Assembly (NCBI RefSeq): GCF_003003795.1 | Contig: NZ_PVWK01000099.1 | Coordinates: forward strand, 62,001-126,000 | Length of the DNA stretch: 64,000 nt | Reading direction: 5' to 3' | DNA from: Stenomitos frigidus ULC18 | GTDB lineage: Bacteria; Cyanobacteriota; Cyanobacteriia; Leptolyngbyales; Leptolyngbyaceae | Shown here: one piece after another, positions 28,235 through 36,793 of the stretch | Numbering within the stretch: position 1 is the first letter of the stretch | Layout: each line of letters begins with the position of its first letter | Translations under genes and position numbers: made by a program | The notes under the pieces: model-generated | What the model saw: the letters and a program-made list of their open reading frames with translations, nothing else | Databases searched by the model: none | What the model was told of the DNA's origin: nothing

Positions 28235-30568
28235 ATGCTGAACATTTCTCAACTGCTGGCAGACGAGCTTGACCTCAAACCGTTTCAGGTGAGTCACGCG
28301 CTCGAACTCTTTGCCGAAGGGTCAACCGTGCCGTTTATTGCTCGCTACCGCAAAGAGCGCACGGGTGAAATGGATGAAACCCAGCTGCGGGATTTGTTCG
28401 ATCGCTACACGTATCTGACCGAACTGGAAGAGCGGAAGGAGGCCATTCTGGAGGCGATCGCCCAACAGGGCAAACTGACTCCCGAACTGGAGGCAAACCT
28501 TACCGCGTGTCTGCAAAAGAACGAACTCGAAGATCTGTATTTGCCCTACCGTCCGAAGCGTCGCACTCGCGCCACGATCGCCCGCGAAAAAGGACTAGAG
28601 CCACTGGCAGCGTTCATCAAAGCGCTCAATACGCCAACAGCCGCACCCGCTGATCTGACAGCCGAAGCGGTGAAATATGTGTCTGAGGAGAAAGGAGTCG
28701 CAACGGCTGAGGATGCATTGAAAGGTGCGTCTGATATTTTGGCTGAGGAAGTAGCGGAAAAGGCGAATCTCCGGGCATATCTGCGCGAATACTTCATGAC
28801 AGCGGGTGTTTTGACCTCCAAAGTAAAAGGCGACCATCCCGAAGGCTCAACAAAGTTTGAGATGTATCGCAGCTATCAGGCGACGGTGAAGGCGATCGCA
28901 TCCCACAACCTGCTGGCACTGTACCGGGGCGAAACCGAAGGCGTGCTGGATGTGGCTTTGACCTTTGATGAAGACTCTGTGCTCGCCTATTTAGAGTCGC
29001 AGGAGCTACGGGCAAAACAGCGTGAAGTTCGCGCGTTTTATCGCGACATGCTGAAAGATGCCTTCCATCGGTTGATGAAAAACTCGCTGATCACGGAAGT
29101 GCGAGCGGCAAAAAAAGTGGAAGCCGATGTCGAATCCATCAGCACCTTTGAAGCCAATTTGCGGGAACTGCTGCTGTCTGCCCCGGCTGGGATGAAACCC
29201 ACAATGGCGATCGACCCTGGTTTCCGCACCGGTTGCAAAGTGGCGGTGCTCGACCAAACGGGCAAGTTCCTGGAATACCAGACCATCTTTCCCCACCAGG
29301 CAGCTGGACAGCGGGTGCAGGCAGGACGCACACTTGCCACGTTGATTGAGCGCTACCAGGTGGAATTGATTGCGATCGGCAACGGCACTGCCGGACGCGA
29401 AACCGATGAATTTGCCACCGAAGTCTTGCAAGCGCTGGAACGCAAGCCCGTCAAAGTGATGGTCAACGAATCAGGCGCATCGATTTATTCTGCCAGCCCC
29501 GTCGCGATCGCCGAATTTCCCGATCAGGACATCACGGTGCGCGGTGCCATCAGCATTGGTCGTCGCCTGCAAGATCCACTAGCAGAACTGGTGAAAATCG
29601 ACCCAAAATCCATCGGCGTAGGTCAGTATCAGCACGATGTGGATCAGAAATTGCTCAAGAAAAAGCTAGATGAAACCGTTGAAAGCTGCGTGAACTACGT
29701 GGGTGTAGACCTCAACATGGCGTCGAAAGAGCTTCTGACATTCGTTTCGGGCATTACGCCGACGATCGCCAATAACGTCGTGGCGTATCGTAATGAAAAC
29801 GGCGCGTTTGGCGATCGTCGTCAGTTGCTCAAAGTCCCCAAGCTTGGCCCCAAAGCCTTCGAGCAAGCAGCGGGCTTTCTGCGGATTCGCAATGGCAAAA
29901 ATCCCTTAGACAACACGGCTGTCCACCCCGAAAGCTATAAGGTTGTGGAAACGATCGCCACTGATCTGAGCGTGCCCCTAACCCAAATTACGCAGGTGGC
30001 GGAACGGCTGCAAAAGACAGACCTGAAAAAATATGCGACCGACGCGATCGGTGAACCCACCTTACGCGATATCATCGCCGAACTGGAAAAACCAGGACGT
30101 GACCCGCGTGCTGAGTTCAAATACGCCACCTTCAAAGAGGGCGTGAAAGAAATGTCTGATCTCACCGTAGGGATGCAACTGGAAGGCATTGTCACCAACG
30201 TCGCTAACTTTGGAGCGTTTGTAGATATCGGTGTCCATCAAGATGGGTTGGTGCATGTATCGCAACTGGACGATCGTTTTGTCAGTGACCCCAAGCAGAT
30301 TGTAAAAGTGGGTCAGGTAGTCAACGTACGAGTGTTGGAAGTGAACGAAAAACTCAAGCGCATCAGTCTTTCTATGCGTGCCGAAACCGCTGAAGGACAA
30401 GAGCGCAGCCAACCGAAAGCACCCCCATCAGCCCTTAAAACGAATCCATCACAGCCTAAATTGAATCCATCACAGCCTAAAAACAATCTCTCTCAGCCCA
30501 AAGCAACTGCAGAATCAAAACCAGCAACCCTGGATGATCTAAAAGCGAAGTTTGGTAAGAAGCGTTAG
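28235..30568 (+). CDS. tex: Tex family S1 RNA-binding protein
   Basis: A 777-residue Tex/YhgF protein. It has an N-terminal helical domain (FIARYRKERTGEMDETQLRDL), a YqgF RNase H-like domain with MAIDPGFRTGCKVAVLD, and the helix-hairpin-helix region. An S1 RNA-binding domain is at about 645-715 (GMQLEGIVTNVANFGAFVDIGVHQDGLVHVSQL). The C-terminal tail holds three imperfect copies of a Ser-Gln-Pro-Lys motif (NPSQPK, NPSQPK, NLSQPK). Tex is a nucleic-acid-binding factor affecting transcription and stress tolerance; the exact role in cyanobacteria is not settled. Confidence 0.95.
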   Translation: MLNISQLLADELDLKPFQVSHALELFAEGSTVPFIARYRKERTGEMDETQLRDLFDRYTYLTELEERKEAILEAIAQQGKLTPELEANLTACLQKNELEDLYLPYRPKRRTRATIAREKGLEPLAAFIKALNTPTAAPADLTAEAVKYVSEEKGVATAEDALKGASDILAEEVAEKANLRAYLREYFMTAGVLTSKVKGDHPEGSTKFEMYRSYQATVKAIASHNLLALYRGETEGVLDVALTFDEDSVLAYLESQELRAKQREVRAFYRDMLKDAFHRLMKNSLITEVRAAKKVEADVESISTFEANLRELLLSAPAGMKPTMAIDPGFRTGCKVAVLDQTGKFLEYQTIFPHQAAGQRVQAGRTLATLIERYQVELIAIGNGTAGRETDEFATEVLQALERKPVKVMVNESGASIYSASPVAIAEFPDQDITVRGAISIGRRLQDPLAELVKIDPKSIGVGQYQHDVDQKLLKKKLDETVESCVNYVGVDLNMASKELLTFVSGITPTIANNVVAYRNENGAFGDRRQLLKVPKLGPKAFEQAAGFLRIRNGKNPLDNTAVHPESYKVVETIATDLSVPLTQITQVAERLQKTDLKKYATDAIGEPTLRDIIAELEKPGRDPRAEFKYATFKEGVKEMSDLTVGMQLEGIVTNVANFGAFVDIGVHQDGLVHVSQLDDRFVSDPKQIVKVGQVVNVRVLEVNEKLKRISLSMRAETAEGQERSQPKAPPSALKTNPSQPKLNPSQPKNNLSQPKATAESKPATLDDLKAKFGKKR

Positions 30569-30682
30569 GAGAGGCGATTTCGCGATCGATTGCTCTGGTT
30601 GCATGCCCATGCTCGCGACAAGTGCTTTGATTTCGCCCTAGTTCGAGCACGATCACCCGCAGTGATAAAGCTGTTGTTGTTC

Positions 30683-30934
30683 TCATACCAGTTCTTCACG
30701 CATCACCTGCTCCAGAGACTTCTTCCCTTTCATACTTCGATTCGCTGTGAGCAAGACCATTTGATTTTCCTGTGCAAACTGCCAAACTACTCTGTCATCG
30801 CTAGTAATCGCTAATTCAATCGCTTCAAACGTGACAAAGCGAATTGGTAACAGATCCAACCAACCCAAACTAGCAATATTGCCTGACAAAAGCAGAGCAT
30901 GTCCCTCAAGATTGTGATCAACCAGAAAGATCAT
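30683..30934 (-). CDS. small PIN-like (DUF5615-type) protein, possible toxin
   Basis: An 83-residue protein, MIFLVDHNLEGHALLLSG at the N-terminus with an early Asp, then DRVVWQFAQENQMVLLTANRSMKG. The layout of early Asp, mid Asp and late LLTAN is that of small PIN-like nucleases of the DUF5615/Mut7-C kind. Its start overlaps the stop of a 60-residue gene by 4 bases (ATGA), the layout of a toxin-antitoxin pair. Close relatives are common in cyanobacteria without a proven function. The toxin role is inference. Confidence 0.62.
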   Translation of the reverse strand: MIFLVDHNLEGHALLLSGNIASLGWLDLLPIRFVTFEAIELAITSDDRVVWQFAQENQMVLLTANRSMKGKKSLEQVMREELV

Positions 30935-31113
30935 GTGTGGGACTTAAGTTGTGCTTGATGTTTTGCTTTTTGTGCTTGCAACTTCTCCCAAGCAGCCTCC
31001 ATACCAGGTCTGGGTGGCTTTTTCGCCAGTTGATCAAGGAGAGCACGATTTTGCTCTTCATAATACTGTCGCAGTTCTTCAGTTTCCTTCAGCACAAGGT
31101 GATACTCGTCCAT
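30931..31113 (-). CDS. small coiled-coil protein, possible antitoxin partner
   Basis: A 60-residue, highly charged protein: MDEYHLVLKETEELRQYYEE, then QNRALLDQLAKKPPRPGMEAAWEKLQAQKAKHQAQ. It is almost entirely helical, with a Lys-Pro-Pro-Arg-Pro break in the middle. The ATGA overlap with the PIN-like gene downstream indicates translational coupling. I recognise no named family. Confidence 0.6.
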   Translation of the reverse strand: MDEYHLVLKETEELRQYYEEQNRALLDQLAKKPPRPGMEAAWEKLQAQKAKHQAQLKSHT

Positions 31114-31196
31114 CGCCTACGCCAAGAACTAAGCCAACAGCTTGGACTACCTGATTTATAGGGTTTGGAAGGATTGTTTCCGCTATCTTTTGGCTG

Positions 31197-32690
31197 TTAA
31201 TCAAGCGCTTTGTTCGGTAGAGCTATGTGTCTATCCACTTGGAGGCTTGCCGAGCTATTCTTCGGATTCAACTGACAGATGAGCATCCATTGATCCAAAA
31301 GGAAGACTAAGAGAAAAAGATGGATCGAAGCTAAAAACTCGTGTCGTCGCAGAGGAAAAAGTAATGGTGGAAGGCCTTTGATAAAGCTAAAGACAAAGCA
31401 TCCATAGGCCGCTGCGGCGAGAAAACAACATATAGCTGGCTGCCTGGAAAATACGAGTTGGTTGGTATAAAACCAGGCAACTGAAATGAGTAGAAATGGA
31501 TAGCCTAAATAAAGATAGCGTTCGTGTGTTCCACAAAGCAAAACATTAAAACCAAGATGACAAAAGCCATGAAAAAAACATAACAGCGCCATTAGGTGAC
31601 TTTCTAACTTATCTTTTTGCTCAATCCAAACATTCTTCTTGAGAATTGTTGAAGCACCTTTAAAAGCGGTAAGTAAAAGAAAGGCAATGAATATCGAATA
31701 TGAAATAATTCCCGCTTTGTAGGGACTAATCGGATCCATCCAACTTCCAAGTTCTAGAGTGAAAAAAGGAACGTGAGAAGAAGAAGACATGTCAAGTCCA
31801 AGAAACATCCAAAGGTTAAATCCATTCACAGAAATTTTGTTTCCATATTCGCTACCTGCCCCTTTCAAAACAAACCAATAGCTCGAATGATGGAATTGCT
31901 CAGGTACTTCAAAAAAGCTATCTATATAACGGAAGCATAAAATAAAAACAATCAACGCTAAAGAAAGCCAAAAAAGACTTCTATATCTAAAGCTTTTCCA
32001 AAACTTCCACACGGTTATTAGAAAAAGGATAAAAAAGAACGGTAGCGAGAAGAGAGCAAGCTGCTTGGTTAAAAGGTAAAGACAAAAGCTCAGGATTCCT
32101 AAGAGCAAATAAATCCCACTTTTCCAGGCTTTTTGACTTCCAGCTTCAACACCACTTGCCAGCCAAGCTTTGAAGAAGCCAATGACAGACAGTAAGCAAA
32201 AGAATAACAAAATCCCGTCAATTTGCCCCCAGACTGCACTTCCCACCCAGGTGGATGGCATCATTAGTAGGATAAGTCCTATGTGAATGGGATGCCGAAA
32301 CCGCATCAGGCTGGCTAACAAAACAAAGAGAAGAAAATTTAAAGCATCAATGAATGCTAGACAATAGCGAAAAATTAAAATTGAAGTATTCCGTTCAGTA
32401 ATACCAAAAATAGAACTTATAGTATTGATTAAGCCTGCACTTACTGTTAGACCGACAACTGGATAGTTAGGAGGCAATTTGCTACAATATGCTGCATAGA
32501 TTTGCTGCCCCCAGCAATCTGACCAGCTACGAAATGTCTCCACATCTCCCCAGCTATAGTAATCGATATACGTCACAAGTAAAAAAGGCAAAGCGATTCC
32601 GAGCAGAATAAGAGATAGAACACAGATGCGCTTATTCCACCGATTCCGATCAATCAAAAAGTTGCTTAACAAATCAGTAAGGTTTTTCAT
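31197..32690 (-). CDS. multi-pass membrane protein, GT-C-type glycosyltransferase-like
   Basis: A 497-residue protein with 10 or more hydrophobic segments (for example VLSLILLGIALPFLLVTYI, ILSFCLYLLTKQLALFSLPFF, LALIVFILCFRYI). After the first segment an external loop contains YSWGDVETFRSW, with the acidic GD pair expected near a GT-C active site, and PPNYPVVG. Later come VGSAVWGQIDGIL and FNVLLCGTHERYLYLGYPFLL, similar to ALG6/ALG8- or mannosyltransferase-like GT-C proteins (GQxD and HERY-type motifs). It probably transfers a sugar from a lipid-linked donor. It is A+T-rich and poor in HIP1 sites, suggesting transfer. Confidence 0.75.
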   Translation of the reverse strand: MKNLTDLLSNFLIDRNRWNKRICVLSLILLGIALPFLLVTYIDYYSWGDVETFRSWSDCWGQQIYAAYCSKLPPNYPVVGLTVSAGLINTISSIFGITERNTSILIFRYCLAFIDALNFLLFVLLASLMRFRHPIHIGLILLMMPSTWVGSAVWGQIDGILLFFCLLSVIGFFKAWLASGVEAGSQKAWKSGIYLLLGILSFCLYLLTKQLALFSLPFFFILFLITVWKFWKSFRYRSLFWLSLALIVFILCFRYIDSFFEVPEQFHHSSYWFVLKGAGSEYGNKISVNGFNLWMFLGLDMSSSSHVPFFTLELGSWMDPISPYKAGIISYSIFIAFLLLTAFKGASTILKKNVWIEQKDKLESHLMALLCFFHGFCHLGFNVLLCGTHERYLYLGYPFLLISVAWFYTNQLVFSRQPAICCFLAAAAYGCFVFSFIKGLPPLLFPLRRHEFLASIHLFLLVFLLDQWMLICQLNPKNSSASLQVDRHIALPNKALD

Positions 32691-33171
32691 ATCTAAGAGG
32701 ATGTTTTAAAATTCCAAACTCCTGTAGCTTTGGCGACTGAAGTCACTGCTACACAGACAAAGCCTGTCTCCACCGGTTGCAAAGCCTCGCTTTTCGGTAG
32801 TCCGCTGCCGCGGACTTTGTTTATGTAGTCGCGGTTTTAACCGCTAGCTATTTTTCAAACTTCTAAAAAACCATTGCCACCAGCGCAAAGGTGGTAGTTG
32901 TTAAATGAAGCTTGGTGAAAAAAAAGCAAGCAATTGGGTCGTTGTCAGATATCGTTAAGCAGTTTCATGAAGTGCCCCCAAAAGTAGCTAACTAGTGATT
33001 CGCTTTCATCTATCTAGTTTCCAGATCATTTGGGCGTTCCACTTTTCACGGTAGCAAGCCCATGCAACGGCGATCGATGTACTTCACTAAATCATAGGTT
33101 CGCTATTGTTCCCTCTTTCCAGGCTCGCTCAAGCCGTGCCATAATGATGCGACTGTTGTCCGAGCACGCTA
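32691..33171. other. 480-base intergenic region with palindromic repeat element
   Basis: It lies between divergent genes. The first part (about 32720-32850) is a repeat element described separately. Beyond it lie a small hairpin CCACC...GGTGG near 32878-32895 and no coding signal. The promoter of the 352-residue gene must lie in 32900-33171. Confidence 0.5.
32720..32850. repeat. cyanobacterial palindromic repeat element
   Basis: It contains GGCGACTGAAGTCACTGCTAC and, 80 bases later, GTAGTCGCGGTTTTAACCGC. There are two perfect short palindromes: AGTCCGC-TGCC-GCGGACT at 32799-32816 and GCGGTT-TT-AACCGC at 32831-32844. Similar 'gactgaagtc... cgcggttttaaccgc' patches recur in many cyanobacterial genomes. 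Confidence 0.7.
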
Positions 33172-34230
33172 ATGGTACAAGCACCCCCACGTTTAGACGC
33201 TATCCATAGCGTTGAAAGAGCTTTTGAGCCGAGTGTCGATCTGCACTTTCGGTTACCTAATCCAGAGGATGAGCAGATCCCAGAGCTGGAGTTTCAGGAG
33301 CAGGTGGAGCAGGCGTGGCAGGTGTGCGATCGCTTCGACCTGCAAACCGATATCTGGCGGGGACGGATCTTACGGGCAGTGCGCGATCGCGAAAAGCGAC
33401 ACGGCGATGGACGTGGTACAGGCTTCCTCAACTGGCTAAAAGATCGGGAGATTAGCAAAAGCCAAGCCTACGCCATGATTGAGCTGGCGAACAGCGCCGA
33501 TACGCTGCTGGATGGCGGCTATCTGGAACCCGAAGATGTCAACCAGTTTAGCAAACGGGCGTTTGTCGAAACGGCACACGCCGCTCCAGAAGTGCAGCAA
33601 ATGGTGAGTGAGGCGGCTCATCGGGGCGATCGCATTACCCGTCGCGAAGTTCGTCAGCTCTCTGACGACTGGACTGCGATGACATCAGATTTATTGCCAA
33701 CCGAAGTGAAGCAAAAAGCCGCTGATCATACGATTCCGGCAAAATACCTTGCTCCACTGGTCAAAGAAATGCAGAAGCTGCCAGAGAGTCACCAAGTCTC
33801 GATTCGGGATGCCGTTGCGGAAACACCCGATGTCGATACGTTGAAGCAAGCCACCTCTGAAGCCCGTTACCTGTGGCGCTATCTGGAAGCCGCTACGAAT
33901 GTACAGGCACTGAATAATGAGTCGCTTGATCTAGAACTGGCGCTGGAAGAAGCGCTCCGTCTCGGATGCCTCAGTTCCGCTGCCGATCTGGTCAACCATG
34001 CTGCCCAGCTTGAACAAACGGTGACGAAGCTTTATCTCACCTGGAAGCGTCTCAATGCTCTGTCCGAGCGGCTCTATCTTGATAGCGGTGCGAGTTCTCC
34101 CCATTTACGCACGCTGCTTAGCTGTCTTGCGCCCCTCTCTGGCGACATCATTGAAACCTCTCTAACAGGTGGGGGCGATCGCACCATTCGGTTACAGGTG
34201 CTATCGAATGCAGACGTGGATATATCCTAA
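33172..34230 (+). CDS. conserved hypothetical protein, possible DNA-binding
   Basis: A 352-residue soluble protein that I do not recognise as a named family. Residues ~75-150 (GTGFLNWLKDREISKSQAYAMIELANSADTLLDGG and then ITRREVRQLSDDW) look like a ParB/KorB-type helix-turn-helix with a following helical domain. A coiled region and a helical C-terminal part (LEQTVTKLYLTWKRLNALSERLYL) follow. The N-terminus is acidic and Pro-rich. It has normal cyanobacterial codon use and HIP1 sites. Its stop overlaps the convergent membrane-protein gene by 4 bases. A DNA-binding or segregation-related role is a guess. Confidence 0.7.
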   Translation: MVQAPPRLDAIHSVERAFEPSVDLHFRLPNPEDEQIPELEFQEQVEQAWQVCDRFDLQTDIWRGRILRAVRDREKRHGDGRGTGFLNWLKDREISKSQAYAMIELANSADTLLDGGYLEPEDVNQFSKRAFVETAHAAPEVQQMVSEAAHRGDRITRREVRQLSDDWTAMTSDLLPTEVKQKAADHTIPAKYLAPLVKEMQKLPESHQVSIRDAVAETPDVDTLKQATSEARYLWRYLEAATNVQALNNESLDLELALEEALRLGCLSSAADLVNHAAQLEQTVTKLYLTWKRLNALSERLYLDSGASSPHLRTLLSCLAPLSGDIIETSLTGGGDRTIRLQVLSNADVDIS

Positions 34231-34499
34231 GCAGCCAGCCACACGTCTAGCACACTACTACCTAGCGCTTGCTTGCATCTTGCCCACAGATAGCGCGGAT
34301 TAAGCCAATGCCGATACTGTTGTGCAATTTTTTTGCCTACCAGCAACGCCCCAGTCCAGAAAAGCATCTCGCCGAGAATGAGTAATCCCGGTACAAGCGC
34401 AGCTTTCTGACCGAGGGTGAAGGGCGTTACCGGCACGGCAACAATCGCCAGCCAAACCAGGCAAGAAAGGACAAGAAGAAAGAAACCAAACTGCTTCAT
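34227..34499 (-). CDS. small membrane protein, 'transporter suffix' domain type
   Basis: From the ATG at 34499 (MKQFGFFLLVLSCLVWLAIVAVPVTPFTLGQKAALVPGLLILGEMLFWTGALLVGKKI) it is a 90-residue protein with two membrane helices. The layout MKxFGFFLLVLS...PFTxGQK...GEMxFWxGxLxxGKK matches small proteins called transporter-suffix-domain proteins. The longer in-frame extension upstream reaches into the divergent LOG gene and is unlikely. The function is unknown. Confidence 0.7.
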   Translation of the reverse strand: MKQFGFFLLVLSCLVWLAIVAVPVTPFTLGQKAALVPGLLILGEMLFWTGALLVGKKIAQQYRHWLNPRYLWARCKQALGSSVLDVWLAA

Positions 34500-34535
34500 G
34501 CTAAACAGTGCGTCACTCTGAATCGTTCCCTTCCT

Positions 34536-35120
34536 ATGATGAAACACATCTGCGTTTTCTGCGGCTCTAATCAAGGAGCCAAACTGAGTTATAAGGCAGC
34601 TGCCCAAGCACTGGGGCAAGCGCTGGTCAAACGTGGGTTGGGCTTAGTCTATGGCGGGGGCAATGTGGGTCTGATGGGCACGATCGCAGACTCCGTTCTA
34701 GCCGTTGGAGGCACTGCGATCGGTGTCATTCCCCAAGCGTTGGTGGATAAAGAGCTTGCTCATAAAAGTCTTACTCAACTACACATCGTCAGCTCCATGC
34801 ATGAACGCAAAGCTTTAATGGCAGACCTATCCGATGGTTTTATTGCCCTTCCGGGTGGCTTTGGCACTTTTGAAGAATTTTGTGAAGTGCTCACTTGGGC
34901 ACAGCTAGGGTTTCACCAAAAGCCCTGTGGCTTGCTCAATATTGATGAGTATTACAGTCCTTTGATCGCCATGTTCGATCACGCGACCGCAGAACAGTTT
35001 GTGCTCCCTCCCCATCGATCGCTCGTTTTGGAAGCACAAGACCCCGATCAACTCCTGGACAAACTGGCGTCTTATGAACCGATTACCGTTCAAAAGTGGA
35101 TTGATCGCAAGGAACTCTAG
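34536..35120 (+). CDS. LOG family protein (cytokinin riboside monophosphate phosphoribohydrolase-like)
   Basis: A 194-residue Rossmann-fold protein of the TIGR00730 family. Diagnostic stretches are ICVFCGSNQGAKLSY, LVYGGGNVGLMGTIAD, MHERKALMADLSDGFIALPGGFGTFEEFCEVLTWAQLG (PGGxGTxxE and RK motifs) and NIDEYYSPLI. Members cleave nucleoside 5'-monophosphates such as N6-isopentenyl-AMP to free base plus ribose-5-phosphate. The start codon is only 36 bases from the divergent small membrane-protein gene. Confidence 0.93.
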   Translation: MMKHICVFCGSNQGAKLSYKAAAQALGQALVKRGLGLVYGGGNVGLMGTIADSVLAVGGTAIGVIPQALVDKELAHKSLTQLHIVSSMHERKALMADLSDGFIALPGGFGTFEEFCEVLTWAQLGFHQKPCGLLNIDEYYSPLIAMFDHATAEQFVLPPHRSLVLEAQDPDQLLDKLASYEPITVQKWIDRKEL

Positions 35121-35415
35121 TGGTTGAAGGATAAAGGATAAGAGTTTTAAGTTTCGAGTTTTGAGTTGATCGAGCAGTCAGCACATCACAATGGAAGCAA
35201 GCTATGGCGGTCAGTTTGCCTCGGTAGATAACAATCAACTCACAACGCCTTACTCCCCTTTCCCCCTTTTCCTCTTCCCCATCTTCCGGCTGAGTCTAAG
35301 TCATCTCTTCAGACTGAGGAGAATCTCGATCACATCACGCAAAATTAGTAGCGTAGATTACAAATTTAATTCCACGCTTGTCAAGTCTAATGCCTGCAAG
35401 CTGGAAGGAGGAAAA
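35121..35415 (+). promoter_or_regulatory. upstream region of the glycine-zipper stress protein
   Basis: It opens with a degenerate GAGTTTT heptamer patch (35141-35170). No gene is seen. The strong GGAAGGAGG Shine-Dalgarno lies at the end. An in-frame extension back to 35191 is open, but its residues (Pro/Leu/Phe-rich) do not look coding. Confidence 0.5.
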
Positions 35416-36084
35416 ATGGCTTTAGGACATCATAAACGTGCGGTTGGTACCTTTTCTAGCTATCAAGATGCAGAGACTGCAGTACGTGAGTTAAAAGACA
35501 GTGGCTTCGGCATGTCTCGTGTGTCGGTTGTGGGTCGCGATAGTGAGCGTGCGGCTGATATTGCAGACGCAGGCAATTTGGGTGCCGATAATTTGGGTGA
35601 AAAGGGTAAGCAAGTAGCCCACGATACGCAAGTAGACGAAGGTGCGAAGAAAGGTGCAGCCGCAGGTGGCGCGTTAGGTGGACTGACAGGTCTCTTGGTT
35701 GGTCTAGGTGCGCTCGCTATTCCTGGCATTGGCCCAGTCATGCTCGGTGGCGCGCTTGCAACCGCCCTTGCAACCACGATCTCTGGTGGTGCGATCGGTG
35801 CGGCAGCAGGCGGTTTAGTGGGCGGTCTGGTTGGTTTGGGTATCCCTGAAGACCGTGCGAGAGTTTATAACGATCGCGTCTCTAGAGGCGATTATCTGGT
35901 AATTGTGGATGGTTCCCAAGAGGAAATTCAACGCGCAGAATCAATCCTCAGCCATCGCGGTATTCAGGAATGGGGTGTTTACGACGCAACCACAACGGAT
36001 GCCGATCGAGCCGCGTATCCTACAGGATCTGGCACAGCTTATACGACGGGCGAAACGACAACGCGACGTGACCCCTTGCTGTAG
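35416..36084 (+). CDS. YflT-type general stress protein with glycine-zipper segment
   Basis: A 222-residue protein from the ATG at 35416; GGAAGGAGG just upstream decides this start. The N-terminus MALGHHKRAVGTFSSYQDAETAVRELKDSGFGMSRVSVVGRD is the general-stress-protein YflT/17M domain. Residues ~75-145 form two Gly/Ala-rich hydrophobic stretches (GAAAGGALGGLTGLLVGLGALA; GGAIGAAAGGLVGGLVGLGIP) typical of glycine-zipper membrane inserts. The stretch VYNDRVSRGDYLVIVDGSQEEIQRAESIL follows. Such proteins are common in filamentous cyanobacteria and often stress-induced; the function is unknown. Confidence 0.85.
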   Translation: MALGHHKRAVGTFSSYQDAETAVRELKDSGFGMSRVSVVGRDSERAADIADAGNLGADNLGEKGKQVAHDTQVDEGAKKGAAAGGALGGLTGLLVGLGALAIPGIGPVMLGGALATALATTISGGAIGAAAGGLVGGLVGLGIPEDRARVYNDRVSRGDYLVIVDGSQEEIQRAESILSHRGIQEWGVYDATTTDADRAAYPTGSGTAYTTGETTTRRDPLL

Positions 36085-36107
36085 TCACTAACGGCGCTTT
36101 GAATGCT

Positions 36108-36139
36108 TTGTAGAGATGGGTTTCAGTCCATCTCTACAA
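36108..36139. terminator. perfect 12-bp hairpin, terminator or repeat element
   Basis: TTGTAGAGATGG / CCATCTCTACAA with the 8-base loop GTTTCAGT lies 24 bases after the stress-protein stop. It is not followed by a clear T run. The TTGTAGAG ends match the other palindromes at 56984-57054 and 62845-62882, so it may be a mobile palindrome that serves as a terminator. Confidence 0.65.
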
Positions 36140-36181
36140 GGCTGCTTTGATCAATAAATTCTCAGTTGAAGGATAAAAACG

Positions 36182-36643
36182 ATGAAAAAGATTATCCCCC
36201 TACTCTTAGGCGGCTTTTTGTTGGTGAGTACAGCCGCTTGTAATAACGCTAAAACGACGTCAGACGCTCCGAATTCCACCGACACTAACGGTCAGGTTCC
36301 CAAAGCTCAAGACGCTAAAACGGCTCAAAATGATGCGACAAGTGACGTTCGCAAGAAGCAAATGGAATCCGACATCCGTGCGCGTGAACAGCGCAATGAT
36401 GCGGGTGGCGACCAAATGAAACGAGCCGACGGTGATTTGGAAAGCGAAGTGCGTACCAAGCTAGAAGCGAATATCCCTAACGGCAAGCTTACAGTCAATG
36501 CTAAAAATGGCGACGTGACTGTGGCAGGAACGGTGCCCGTTCAAGCACAGCTTGCTAAAATTGAACCGCTTTCGAAGCAAATTAAGGGTGTCAAAAATGT
36601 TGCTGTCAAAGCAACGGTTGCTGCCCCAGCAGAGAAAAAGTAA
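36182..36643 (+). CDS. BON domain lipoprotein
   Basis: A 153-residue exported lipoprotein. MKKIIPLLLGGFLLVSTAAC is a signal peptide with lipobox Cys at residue 20. A charged, Gln/Asn/Asp-rich linker (residues ~25-80) follows, then one BON domain (DLESEVRTKLEANIPNGKLTV, GDVTVAGTVPVQAQLAKIEPL, IKGVKNVAVKATV). BON domains bind phospholipids or other envelope partners and occur in osmotic-stress proteins such as OsmY. The gene sits next to the glycine-zipper stress protein, fitting a shared envelope-stress role. Confidence 0.88.
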   Translation: MKKIIPLLLGGFLLVSTAACNNAKTTSDAPNSTDTNGQVPKAQDAKTAQNDATSDVRKKQMESDIRAREQRNDAGGDQMKRADGDLESEVRTKLEANIPNGKLTVNAKNGDVTVAGTVPVQAQLAKIEPLSKQIKGVKNVAVKATVAAPAEKK

Positions 36644-36678
36644 CTGGAGCGATTTAGTTCGCTTCCACTGATCTTTCA

Positions 36679-36752
36679 CCGCTGCTCCAAACTTGTGAGC
36701 AGCGGTAAGAACTTTAAAAGCCTTCTTTCAATCTTGAGAGAAGGCTTTTGAC
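36679..36752. terminator. two hairpins between convergent genes
   Basis: ACCGCTGCTC / GAGCAGCGGT (10-bp stem, 9-base loop, 36679-36707) is followed by AAAAGCCTTCTTTC / GAGAAGGCTTTT, which ends in TGACTG. The second is a typical bidirectional terminator for the BON lipoprotein (plus) and the asparagine-synthetase-like gene (minus). Confidence 0.8.
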
Positions 36753-36793
36753 TGACAGCCGTGTTTCATACAGGCGCTTTCTCGCGACCTTTC

